Assembly (NCBI RefSeq): GCF_029395535.1 | Contig: NZ_CP113920.1 | Location: 186,001 to 250,000, forward strand | Origin: Bifidobacterium sp. ESL0732 | GTDB lineage: Bacteria > Actinomycetota > Actinomycetes > Actinomycetales > Bifidobacteriaceae | DNA: 64,000 nucleotides | Direction: 5' to 3' | Shown: piece after piece, positions 1 through 9,250 of the stretch | How positions within the stretch are numbered: the stretch's first letter is position 1 | How the letters are laid out: every line of letters starts with the position of its first letter | Position numbers and translations under genes: made by a program | Notes under the pieces: generated by a model | Told to the model about the DNA's origin: nothing | Database searches by the model: none | Seen by the model: the letters and a program-made list of their open reading frames with translations, nothing else

Positions 1-513
1 GGTGATGGTGCGCGCGAACGTCTCGTTGACTTCTTTGGAAATCTGGTCCGCGCCTTGACCGGTGACCTTCGACGCGACGGCGTTCTTTTTCTCGTTGGTG
101 TAATACTCAAGCGTGGCGTGCTTGGCGTCTGAGGAGAAGAAGGTCATCATATTGCGGCTGAAATCCTTGGGAATGATGACCGCAGCGTAGTAGGTGCCCG
201 CTTTGGTGCCTTCCAATGCTTTCTCTTTGGTCGTAAAGGTCCAGTCGAGCTGGCTGTTGGCGCGCAGCTGGCCGATGACTTGGTCGCCGAGTTTCATTTT
301 TACCGGCATAAGGTCACTGGAATAGCCAACGTCCTCGCTCGCGACGGCGAATTTGAGGTTTTTGGTATTGCCGAACGGGTCCCAGCTTGCGGTGACATTG
401 AACCACGTGAACAGCGCGGGAATGACGACGAGTCCCATGAGAATGATGATTGAGATGATGTTGCTGGTGATTCGCCGTATGTCACCGGTGAACAGTTTCC
501 ATATCGTTTTCAT
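1..513 (-). CDS. YhgE/Pip-family membrane protein, C-terminus cut by window edge
   Basis: The first ~171 codons of a YhgE/Pip (phage infection protein) homologue are visible on the minus strand, from the ATG at 513. The product opens MKTIWKLFTGDIRRI, followed by a hydrophobic segment (about residues 20-40, ending in ...PALFTWFNV). A soluble region resembling the N-terminal extracellular domain of the next protein comes after it, including similar GDQVI and EYYTNEKKNAVASK-type stretches. The ATG overlaps the TGA of the upstream gene as ATGA, so the two are translationally coupled. The family has one N-terminal and several C-terminal membrane segments and sits in the Gram-positive membrane. It is linked to phage adsorption or to ABC-2-like export, and its function here is unknown. 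Confidence 0.85.
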   Translation of the reverse strand, partial: MKTIWKLFTGDIRRITSNIISIIILMGLVVIPALFTWFNVTASWDPFGNTKNLKFAVASEDVGYSSDLMPVKMKLGDQVIGQLRANSQLDWTFTTKEKALEGTKAGTYYAAVIIPKDFSRNMMTFFSSDAKHATLEYYTNEKKNAVASKVTGQGADQISKEVNETFARTIT

Positions 514-3116
514 CGCTGGTCGCCTCCTTCCCCGTTATTTCCAGACAATGGTGCTTTGATTTTTGCCTTCGTGCGTGGCCGTTGACGTTCATATAGCAAG
601 GTTCGTACAGCGTCATCCTCGAGATTGCCGAGACGCACCTGCCGGGCGAGGCTGTCTCGAATCGACTCGACGCTGACCAGGAAAATAATGGTGACGAGGA
701 ACCAGATGACCCACGCCGCCAGCGCGACCACCTTAGTGCCGGTGGTCAGCGAGAAGGTGATGGCCATACCCGCCGGAATGGCGATGCCGAAAGCCAGCGC
801 CCCGCGCATGAGCTTCGGATAGAGCAAGGCGAATTTCCGTGCGCGTTCCTCGATGCCCGCACGATATTCCTCTTTATTGGTCAGCATGCTCAGGGCTTGC
901 GAAATCGGATATTCGTGGGTTTTATGCGATGCCGGTTCACTGGTGATGATGTCACTGGCCTTGAGTTGGCGGTCGACCAGGCGCTGCAGGTTGCCCATAT
1001 GCGGCTTGACTGCAAGTCCTAAAATAAAGAACAAAACCGCGAAAATCATCAAACGACCCATGTTGACGAACCAGTCGGCGCGGTAGAAGCCCGCAATGGT
1101 CTCGCGCAACGCGTTGATGGAGTAAGTGAACGGGAAGTAGGGGTACATGTCGCGAAAGAATTTCGGCATCATTTCGATGGGGTACATCCCGGAAGACCCC
1201 GGAATCTGAACAATGACCAGCGCCACACACAGTGCCTTGCCAACGTGCAGGAACGAGGTCGAAAGCGCGTAGGTGATGCTGACGTAGACCATCGAGGCGA
1301 GCATTGCGGTAATGATGAAAATCGGTACGTTGTAACATTGCACGCCAATGAGCAACTCGCCGAGAACGGTGACAATGGCTTGCAGTGAGGCGATCAGCGC
1401 GAAAAGAATCCAGCGTCCCCAATAGCGCTGGCCGGGTGTGGGTTCGTTTTCCAATCCCTCGTCGTCCACCTCCAGCTTCATCAGCACCACCAACATGAAC
1501 GCGCCAACCCACAGCGTCAGGTTCGTGAACAGCGGTGCCATTCCGGAACCGTAGGTGCTCACGGGATACACGACTTTCGTGTCGAGAACGGTGGGTGAGA
1601 GCATGAAATCCGCGATTTTGGCGGCATCGAGCTGGCCGCCGTTGCCCAGTGATTGTGCCAGAATCCCTGAGCTTCCAAGTGTGGAAGAGCTGGAAAGCGC
1701 TGTGATATCGGTAGTGATTGTCGCCAGGTGACCTTGCAGATTTGCCAGACCTTTGTCGGTGCCGGCAAGCGCTTTGACCGCGGCGGCAGCGGCTTGGTCG
1801 AGTTGATTCAGGACAATTGTTGATTGCGTTATCAAAGAACCCTGCGAAGCAAGATTGGCCGAAGATGTCGCGGCGACCGTCGAGAGGCCGTTGAGACCAT
1901 TGTTCAGCTGCGGTAGCGCGCCTGTCGTAATGGTCTTCCGAGCGCTCGCGGCATTGCCGAGCGCCGATTGCGTGGAAATATTGATGCCGTTGGCCGCGGA
2001 AACGGTATTCGAAACGGTCGAGCCGAGGTTTTTGCTGGAATTGAGGTCGTTCAAGGCCGTAATTGAATCTCCGAGACGCTTGTTCTGCGCCTTAAGGTCG
2101 GCGATGGCGCTGGAACTGCCGGGAATGCCAGCCGCTTCCAAACGATTGATAAGACTACCGGTGTCGGTGTTGATTTGCTGGGCAGTGGAAAGCGCCGAAC
2201 CCACGTCGCCATTGGCTTTCGTGAGTCCTGCCGCGATGGAATTGATGGCGACGTTGGATTGCGAGCTGGCCTGCGAAAGCAGGTTTGAGCTTTCGTCGAG
2301 GGTGCCACCGGCGTTATTGGTGAAGTCGTTGAGGGTGTTTTGCGTGTTCGTAATCGCTGTTGAGGCGTCACCCAGCTGTTTCGATGTCTGAGCTCCGGCC
2401 TTTTGGGTTTTATCGAGCGTGCCTCGTGCGGTTTTGGTTTTGTCGGGAACGCCGCCCAGCGTAGTGGTCAAGTCATTGATATTGTTGCGGATATCGGCGA
2501 CGGATTGCTGAGCTTTATTAAGGTCTGCAAGCGTGTCGGCCGTGGCGGTGTCGGCTTTGGCGTTGATATCGCTATCGGTTTTGTTGACGACACCGGAAAT
2601 GACCTTGCTAATCGTGGAAACGAACGTCTCGTTGACCTGGCTGTCGACTGTGGAAGCGCCGGTATCGGTGATGCGGCTTGCCAACGCGTTCGCTTTTTCG
2701 TTGACATAATATTGCAGCGTCGGCCGCGTGCCGTGCCCCTCGATGACTCCGGCCACACCGTCGCTGAAGTTCTTCGGAATGATAATGGCGGCGTAGCTTT
2801 CCCCCGATTCCACGCGCTGCATGGCCTCGTGCTGGTCGGCGAATTTCCAGCCCAACTGGCTGTTGCCCTTGAGCTGACGCACGATCTGATCGCCCATATT
2901 CATTTTGCCGATGGGTTTCGCATCGGTGCCGCGGTCGTTGTTGACTACGATCACTTCGATGCCGTTGGTGTTTCCATACGGATTCCAGAAACCCGCGATA
3001 TTGAACCACGCATAAAGCGGCGGAATGAAGACGAGCCCGAACAGCACGACCCACGCCGCCGGTACGCGCAGCAAGCGGATGACGTCGCGTCGCACGATGG
3101 CGAACACATTGCTCAT
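510..3116 (-). CDS. YhgE/Pip-family membrane protein
   Basis: This 868-residue protein has an N-terminal membrane segment (about residues 15-38). A long Ala/Ser/Asn/Asp-rich, probably helical extracellular region follows (about 190-530), then a C-terminal block of about six hydrophobic segments (540-840). This is the YhgE/Pip architecture. The ATG at 3116 is preferred because AAAGGAG lies six bases upstream; a longer reading by 13 residues lacks such a site. It overlaps the following YhgE/Pip gene by 4 bp, so a tandem pair forms one operon, perhaps encoding a heteromeric complex. Family members are annotated as phage-infection or ABC-2-like proteins. The substrate is not recognisable from sequence. 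Confidence 0.88.
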   Translation of the reverse strand: MSNVFAIVRRDVIRLLRVPAAWVVLFGLVFIPPLYAWFNIAGFWNPYGNTNGIEVIVVNNDRGTDAKPIGKMNMGDQIVRQLKGNSQLGWKFADQHEAMQRVESGESYAAIIIPKNFSDGVAGVIEGHGTRPTLQYYVNEKANALASRITDTGASTVDSQVNETFVSTISKVISGVVNKTDSDINAKADTATADTLADLNKAQQSVADIRNNINDLTTTLGGVPDKTKTARGTLDKTQKAGAQTSKQLGDASTAITNTQNTLNDFTNNAGGTLDESSNLLSQASSQSNVAINSIAAGLTKANGDVGSALSTAQQINTDTGSLINRLEAAGIPGSSSAIADLKAQNKRLGDSITALNDLNSSKNLGSTVSNTVSAANGINISTQSALGNAASARKTITTGALPQLNNGLNGLSTVAATSSANLASQGSLITQSTIVLNQLDQAAAAAVKALAGTDKGLANLQGHLATITTDITALSSSSTLGSSGILAQSLGNGGQLDAAKIADFMLSPTVLDTKVVYPVSTYGSGMAPLFTNLTLWVGAFMLVVLMKLEVDDEGLENEPTPGQRYWGRWILFALIASLQAIVTVLGELLIGVQCYNVPIFIITAMLASMVYVSITYALSTSFLHVGKALCVALVIVQIPGSSGMYPIEMMPKFFRDMYPYFPFTYSINALRETIAGFYRADWFVNMGRLMIFAVLFFILGLAVKPHMGNLQRLVDRQLKASDIITSEPASHKTHEYPISQALSMLTNKEEYRAGIEERARKFALLYPKLMRGALAFGIAIPAGMAITFSLTTGTKVVALAAWVIWFLVTIIFLVSVESIRDSLARQVRLGNLEDDAVRTLLYERQRPRTKAKIKAPLSGNNGEGGDQR

Positions 3117-3484
3117 GGTGGGCTCCTTTAGGCTTGCTTTGTCGGATGAAATCAAAAACGCCCGACTCAGCCGTCGGGTTCCCGTTCGTATTTGTTGGGT
3201 TCCTGCTCGTATTTACTCTATCCCCGTTGTATCACCATATTTGATGCCCTAAATCTTCTGTTTAAAGCGAATATATTCGGTGGTTTTGCGACGTGTGGAG
3301 CGTTTGCGGTGCCGAGATATTTTGTTGCTAAACAAAGAATACGACGGGAGCGAAGCTTGCCCGAATCCAAGTGGGGGATCGCCTGTCCAAATTGATATGA
3401 ATTAATTTCCGCAACCTCTTTGACTCTCGATTTGAACCCGACCGTGGTGCAGGGTAGCCTTAAAAGGATTGCTGAGGACGTTGT

Positions 3485-4849
3485 ATGAAGGGGAGTGGGA
3501 CAATGAAAGCTGCTCCTGACGGCGAAAAATCGAAGAAAATGCTTGGCGACAAGACTTCGCGTAACTCTGCCAAATCCTCAACGAACGCACTCGGAAGAGC
3601 GGCAAGTTCCGCCGCCGGAGCCATGGCGCATTCAGCCGCCCGCGCCGCGGAAGGTGTCGGCGGTGCCTCGCGCAACTTGGCGAATCACGCATCCCAACAC
3701 CTCACCGTCATTGGCCGTATTTACGGCGTTCTGGTCTTGCTAGTCGGGCTCGTCGGCGTGCCGTACGTCGGCTACGCGATTTTCGATGGCATCCATAAAT
3801 TCTTGACCGGCAGCCTTCACCCCGACCCCCTCGATCTGACGTTCCTGCTCACCTGCGCGCAGGCGGTTGTTTCGTTGGCCAACGCAGCGACGTTGATTGT
3901 CTTTGGCATTACGTTGCTGCGTGACATGCGCAAGTACGCGGCTCGATGGGCGTACGTGCTGATGGCGGTGACCGTGGTTCAGGGCATGCTTTCGCTGGCA
4001 TTGCAAGGGCTCGGGCTCGGTGTTGGGCTCTCGCTGATTCAGATTGCGATTCTGGTGGCGCTCGCCATCGCGCTCGACCCGGCGCTGATCGGCGAACGTG
4101 CGGTGCAACGCAAGCTCAAGCGGATGGACGAGCACGACGAATACATCGAGGCCAAGGGCGCCGGCATGCTCGGCCGCGACCCGAGCGGCAAAGGCTACGT
4201 CGAGCTCAATGTTTTCAATGTGTTTTGGCTTTTCGTGGTCGGTTGCGTCGGCGGGCTGATAGTCGAAGAAATCTATCACCTTATATTCTTCAACGAATGG
4301 CAGGATCGTGCGGGGCTGATCTGGGGGCCGTTCTCGCCGATTTACGGGTTCGGCGTCGTGGTACTGACGATGTGTCTGAACCGTCTCTGGCACGCCAACG
4401 CCGTTCTGATTTTCTTCTCCAGTGCGATTATCGGCGGTTGTTTTGAAGCGTTCGTGGCATGGTTCATGCAAATTGCGTTCGGCATTATTGCCTGGAATTA
4501 TTCGAATGACTGGCTGCCGCTTTTCGGTGGGAAGACGAGCGGCAAGTACATGGTCTTCTGGGGTTTGGCGGGTCTGATCTGGCTGCGTGAATTGTTGCCG
4601 AGGATCCTGAAATTCATCAATCTCATCCCCTGGAAGTGGCGTTATGCGCTGACGGCCGTCGCGCTGGTGTTCATGCTCATCGATATTGCCGTCACGCTGA
4701 TGGCGCTTGACTGCTGGTATGGCCGCGTTGCCGGGCTGCCGCAGACCTCCCCGGTCGCCCGTTTCTTCGGCGCGCATTTCGACAACACGGTGATGCAACA
4801 GCGTTTCCAGACGATGAGCATCAACCCAAAGTGGTCCGGTCGTGCATAA
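3485..4849 (+). CDS. PF06541-type multi-pass membrane protein (putative ABC-transporter type IV)
   Basis: The product has 454 residues. After a Ser/Ala/Lys-rich cytoplasmic N-terminus (about 75 residues) come three to four hydrophobic segments (80-200). The C-terminal half (about 235-430) carries the pattern of the PF06541 'CmpB' family: a membrane helix, then a GLIVEEIYHL-like stretch, WGPFSPIYGFG and a GCFEAFVAW segment. The family lies in the membrane and its biochemical role is not established. The ATG at 3485 follows GAGGA; an alternative ATG at 3503 follows GGGGAG and fits equally well, so the start is uncertain by six codons. The gene is transcribed divergently from the YhgE pair, with about 370 bp of shared upstream DNA. 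Confidence 0.7.
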   Translation: MKGSGTMKAAPDGEKSKKMLGDKTSRNSAKSSTNALGRAASSAAGAMAHSAARAAEGVGGASRNLANHASQHLTVIGRIYGVLVLLVGLVGVPYVGYAIFDGIHKFLTGSLHPDPLDLTFLLTCAQAVVSLANAATLIVFGITLLRDMRKYAARWAYVLMAVTVVQGMLSLALQGLGLGVGLSLIQIAILVALAIALDPALIGERAVQRKLKRMDEHDEYIEAKGAGMLGRDPSGKGYVELNVFNVFWLFVVGCVGGLIVEEIYHLIFFNEWQDRAGLIWGPFSPIYGFGVVVLTMCLNRLWHANAVLIFFSSAIIGGCFEAFVAWFMQIAFGIIAWNYSNDWLPLFGGKTSGKYMVFWGLAGLIWLRELLPRILKFINLIPWKWRYALTAVALVFMLIDIAVTLMALDCWYGRVAGLPQTSPVARFFGAHFDNTVMQQRFQTMSINPKWSGRA

Positions 4850-5452
4850 GCTGTTGCGTTGTTGTTTTTACTTCGTTTGCTTCTAAAAACCGCTATAATC
4901 GTGCCATTGACATGACCTGAGTAGCGGGAATACATCGGTTTGTGCCCTCGGCCGAATCGTGATCGGTGAGACTGCTGATGTTTGTATGACAGTGATTTGG
5001 CGTTTCGGATATCACTTTAAAATAAATTGTGAATGTTTTTGTAGATAGTAGATTTTCTCTAAATTTTTTAATGGGATGAAAAATATCAAATCATATATTT
5101 AAATTAGCGTCCCATTTTTCCTGTATAGCGGAATGTTGTGTTGAGTAGTTTATTCGAGCAAAAACTAATCATACGGGTTTTATTTTTGGTATTTAAATCA
5201 TTTGACGTATTTTTTGACTTTTTATCACATATCGTTAGCCTTAATTGAGATACAAGAAAATGAGCAGATGGTTTCAATGATTTAAATGATTGAAATGTCG
5301 CCTTTATTAGGGGGTAATGTCTGAGCACTTTGAATCTGAAGATTTTTGGAACGTGTAATGCGTGTTTGGGTTCATAAAACGTTTTTGAAAAAAGAGAAAA
5401 CGTGTTGTGTATAACGTAGTGGCTTTTGTTGCTTGAAGAAAGAGACGGATAG
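4850..5452. other. AT-rich intergenic leader of the pilus cluster
   Basis: This 600-bp gap has no convincing gene. From about 4980 to 5450 it is strikingly A/T-rich compared with the flanking genes, with many A and T runs. A TATAAT hexamer is present at 4894-4899, but it lies over 500 bp from the next start and has only a weak -35. The stretch presumably holds the promoter and regulatory DNA of the adhesin gene at 5453. Short reading frames here look like chance products of AT-rich DNA. Confidence 0.6.
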
Positions 5453-8400
5453 ATGAGTAAGGGTACAAGACTCAAACGCGCCGCAGTCGTTGCACTGGCG
5501 GTGTGTGCCTTGCTGGTACCTGCGTTCGCTGCGACGGCCAGTGGGGATTCTGGTTCTGCAGCCTCTTCGGTTGTTCCTCAGCCGGCTAAGGGTGATGCTC
5601 AGAACAGCACAGTCAGTTCAGGTGCACAGGGTGTGGATGGTGTGCAACCCCCAGACGATAAGACGCAGCCGGAAGCGGGTCTTTCGAATACCAAGGCGCA
5701 AAATCAGAAGAGTGATGCCACGCAGGCACAGGGCGTCGGTCCATCCGAGCAAACGAATAGTCCCAGCTCGTCGGAGAACAAAATTTCCCCACAAACCATG
5801 GGTGTTTCGCCGCAGGACGCTACCTGCACGACAGTCACTGGGAAAAATGAAGGCGGCTTCGCTTGGAAGATCGCTCAGGAAGGCGGACAGTGCGTTCTGC
5901 ACATCAGCGGCGGTACCGGCAATGGCAATCCCGTTACGTGGAGCAGCGATACTTACAGACAAGGCATCACCCAGATAGACATTGATGGTCCGATGGATTT
6001 GGCTTCTACGCCCGGCAAATATTTCTTCGGTAATATGCCGAACCTGACGCTCATCAACGGTCTCGAAAAGGTGAACACCGCCCGTGTGACGGATATGAGC
6101 TATATGTTCGCAGGGGATTCGAGTTACACGTCGATTAATTTCGTATTTGGCGGCAGTACCAATTTCAATACATCCAACGTCACCACAATGCAAAGCATGT
6201 TTGATGGAATGACGAGGCTGTCTCAGCTGATCGGGCTTGACCGTTCCACGTTCAATACCTCCAAAGTCCAAAATATGAGCGACATGTTCGCCGGAACGGC
6301 ATTTACTGGCTTGTGGCTGAATACGCCTAATTTCGACACCTCCAAAGTCGAGAATATGAGCGGAATGTTCTCAGGTATGAGGTCTTTGACGCGTCTGGTT
6401 TTTCGGAGTTCAAGTACCGATCCATGGTATTTCAAGACTTCTGCGGTCAAGGACATGTCCAATATGTTCTATAACTGCGATCGGCTTGCCTCGCTTGACG
6501 TCAGTGGTTTCGACACTTCGAGCGTCACGAACATGCATGCCATGTTCTTCAATATGAAAGCGGTGCAAGCCCTTGATCTCAGGAGTTTCGATACCGCTCA
6601 TGTTACTGATATGGGTGCCATGTTTGATACTGACAATGATGCGTTGGGTATATCTACTGATCCCAGCAAATCCAGCCTGGCGACGCTTAGGTGGGATAGT
6701 ACGAAGTTCAAAACCGACCTGGTTACGGATATGGCATTCATGTTCCGCAACTGTTCAAAGCTCAATACGCTTGATGTCAGTGGTTTCAACACCGATAACG
6801 TCGGCAATATGCAGCAGATGTTCTACGGGCTCAGCGGTCTCGCGACCATCAATGTCAGCGGTTTCCACACCGCCAAAGTGACCAATATGTCATACATGTT
6901 TAATGGTTGCACCAATGTTAATGCACTTGATGTTAGCGGGTTCGATTTGGGGCTGGTCAAGAACACGGATTTCATGTTCGCTGGTTGCTGGAAGGTGACC
7001 ACGCTTGCGGTGGAGAAGTTTAACACCGCGAAGGTGACGTCGATGAGCGGCATGTTCTCGGATTGCAGAGCCCTTACCGACCTGAACGTCCAGGATTTCA
7101 AGACCACTCAGGTTACTCGTATGAACAGGATGTTCTCCGACGACTTGGCTCTTAAACAGCTTAACGTGAGCCATTTCGACACTAGACAGGTGATGAACAT
7201 GGCCGGGATGTTCAGCGGTGACAGATCACTGACGAATCTTGATGTCAGTGGTTTCGACACCAGCAAGGTCATCGACATGTCCTCTATGTTCCAGGGATTG
7301 GCGAATGTCCCCGTCCTCGACGTCTCTGCGTTTGATACCAGTGCGGTCGGATCTTTGGTTCAAGACCCCTCATGCAAGCCAGCAGGCGTAGGCGACGGCA
7401 ACGCCGAGTATCCCTGCGGCACTATGGAAAACATGTTCGACGGCGATGCTGAGCTTCAAGGCATCAACGCCGGGAGTTTCAATACCGCGTTGGTGCGCAA
7501 GATGGACAGGATGTTCTTCGGCAACTCGAAACTCCAGCGGCTCAATCTGAGTGGCTTCGACATGAGTAAGGTGACGAGCGCTCTCCAGATGTTCTCGGGC
7601 GACAACCAAATCAAGGTCATTGTTCTGGGAAGCAAAACCAGAATGCCCGTAGACGGAAGCGGGTCGTCGGGAAACTCAGGCACCGATCCGTTCTACCATG
7701 CTACGAATGACGAGGGCAAACCTTGGGTGCAGGTCGATCCGGCAGGTACGTGGACCGGGTTCTGGCCGCAGATGGTCGGCGGCGGATACGCCACTTCGCA
7801 AGCACCTAGAAACGTGCCGACAACCTATGTGCTTCAGGGTTATGTAGCGTTTGGATTTCTTCCTAACAATCCGAAAAATTCGGATGCAGCAAGCATGAGT
7901 GGCGTCAAAGGTGCAATGGATGTCTGGGCAGCAGAGCCCGGAAAGTCCTTTGCCATGCCTTCTTGCGGTTATCAAATCGATGGATATCGCTTCCGCGTGT
8001 GGAAAGGCGTTGACAACAAAAAGGAATATGCGAAAGGTGCGAATTACACTTCTCCGGATACGTCTGGCAATACGATGATCAAATTCTCCGCGCAGTGGAC
8101 AAAACTGCTGCCGACGCCGATCATCCTTGACAGCATCGTCCAAAATGGACATAAAGTCAATGGCCAGTTCCCCGCCATTCCGGGCAAATATGATTCGAGC
8201 TCGTCCGCTCTTGTGCGTCTGACCATTCAATATGGCGGACCGCTGAAGGCGGGCACCAAGCTGAGGTTCTACGCCAAGCCTGGCAGCAACAGCTTTGGCA
8301 CTGAGGAAGATATCAAGCGGTTCCCGGTCAATGTCGTAACCTTTGCAAGGGGAAGCAACATTCCGCGCCAAGGTGATACCATGACCAGTTCGGGTGAGTA

Positions 8401-9106
8401 TACCTTGCCTGGCGCCGTCGTCGCTGGTAACACAGCGACCTTCTACCTCGACGCCAGCACTTTGAAGTTCATCGGAACGTACCCCGAATATGATTGGACG
8501 TTTACCGCCATCGCGTTCTATTCCGACTCAGGTGACGCATCCAATGTCAGCGAATCGACATGGGAGGTTCGCGCCCATCCGCTTGATTACGCACCTCCGG
8601 TCATCACCACCTCTTCCACCAGCTACACCCTCGGGTCAACGAATGTCAATATCTCGGGCACCTTGGCGAATCTCCCGAACGGTCTGACGCTGCCGACCAA
8701 AGCGGAAGGCTGGGACAGGGACGTGTCGGATACGCCACCGACGTTGCGGGCACCCGGCAGGGAGCCGAACGGCAGGGTGACTGTGACTTGGCCGAATGGC
8801 GGCAAAAAGACGGTTAACGAGGATCCCACTACCGGCCAGTGGAACGTTTCCGTGCCGCCGGGCATGTGGAACGGGAACGTCAGCTTGCAGGCCAAAGACG
8901 CGCTGGACAATGAGTCTTCGCCCGACCAGGTCGAGTTGAAGTCGCCATACAAACCTCTGAACGGTCTGCCGTTGACGGGCAACCAGAACCTGTGGTTGCG
9001 TATCGCCGTTGTGGTCGCCGTGCTGGCGGTCAGTCTGCCTGCCGTCTACCTTTCCAATCGCCATCACTGCGAGAGGAAAGAGAAAAAGCAGGCGATGCAA
9101 TCATGA
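5453..9106 (+). CDS. BspA-like (DUF285) repeat surface adhesin with LPLTG anchor
   Basis: The 1217-residue protein begins with a signal peptide (about residues 1-30, KR then a hydrophobic core ending near AFAATASG). A Ser/Gln/Asn-rich low-complexity spacer follows (35-125). About 18-20 copies of a roughly 23-26 residue repeat of the form FDTSxVTNMxxMFxxxxxLxxLDVSG occupy residues 205-715; this is the BspA/DUF285 leucine-rich type. Beta-sandwich-like segments come next (765-1160). The C-terminus has LPLTG at 1172, a membrane helix and a basic tail, so sortase should attach it to the wall or the pilus. It is followed by a pilin and a class C sortase, and its size and first position suggest the tip adhesin. 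Ligand unknown. Confidence 0.88.
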   Translation: MSKGTRLKRAAVVALAVCALLVPAFAATASGDSGSAASSVVPQPAKGDAQNSTVSSGAQGVDGVQPPDDKTQPEAGLSNTKAQNQKSDATQAQGVGPSEQTNSPSSSENKISPQTMGVSPQDATCTTVTGKNEGGFAWKIAQEGGQCVLHISGGTGNGNPVTWSSDTYRQGITQIDIDGPMDLASTPGKYFFGNMPNLTLINGLEKVNTARVTDMSYMFAGDSSYTSINFVFGGSTNFNTSNVTTMQSMFDGMTRLSQLIGLDRSTFNTSKVQNMSDMFAGTAFTGLWLNTPNFDTSKVENMSGMFSGMRSLTRLVFRSSSTDPWYFKTSAVKDMSNMFYNCDRLASLDVSGFDTSSVTNMHAMFFNMKAVQALDLRSFDTAHVTDMGAMFDTDNDALGISTDPSKSSLATLRWDSTKFKTDLVTDMAFMFRNCSKLNTLDVSGFNTDNVGNMQQMFYGLSGLATINVSGFHTAKVTNMSYMFNGCTNVNALDVSGFDLGLVKNTDFMFAGCWKVTTLAVEKFNTAKVTSMSGMFSDCRALTDLNVQDFKTTQVTRMNRMFSDDLALKQLNVSHFDTRQVMNMAGMFSGDRSLTNLDVSGFDTSKVIDMSSMFQGLANVPVLDVSAFDTSAVGSLVQDPSCKPAGVGDGNAEYPCGTMENMFDGDAELQGINAGSFNTALVRKMDRMFFGNSKLQRLNLSGFDMSKVTSALQMFSGDNQIKVIVLGSKTRMPVDGSGSSGNSGTDPFYHATNDEGKPWVQVDPAGTWTGFWPQMVGGGYATSQAPRNVPTTYVLQGYVAFGFLPNNPKNSDAASMSGVKGAMDVWAAEPGKSFAMPSCGYQIDGYRFRVWKGVDNKKEYAKGANYTSPDTSGNTMIKFSAQWTKLLPTPIILDSIVQNGHKVNGQFPAIPGKYDSSSSALVRLTIQYGGPLKAGTKLRFYAKPGSNSFGTEEDIKRFPVNVVTFARGSNIPRQGDTMTSSGEYTLPGAVVAGNTATFYLDASTLKFIGTYPEYDWTFTAIAFYSDSGDASNVSESTWEVRAHPLDYAPPVITTSSTSYTLGSTNVNISGTLANLPNGLTLPTKAEGWDRDVSDTPPTLRAPGREPNGRVTVTWPNGGKKTVNEDPTTGQWNVSVPPGMWNGNVSLQAKDALDNESSPDQVELKSPYKPLNGLPLTGNQNLWLRIAVVVAVLAVSLPAVYLSNRHHCERKEKKQAMQS

Positions 9107-9250
9107 GCCAGCTGAAAGACCAGACTTGCCAGATTGATACTCGATTCTGCGCACGGTTGAGAGGAGGATGAGGACCTTTACGACCATGAGCATGACAGAA
9201 AGACAATAAACAAAGCAGTAATTCGATTGATTCCTCGAGAAAGGGAAACC

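Noticed and set aside
4894..4899. TATAAT considered as the adhesin promoter
   Set aside because: Over 550 bp from the start codon and without a matching -35; kept only as a note in the intergenic entry.
5104..5475. 123-codon minus-strand frame in the AT-rich leader
   Set aside because: Amino-acid composition reflects AT-rich DNA; it overlaps the adhesin start and lacks an RBS.
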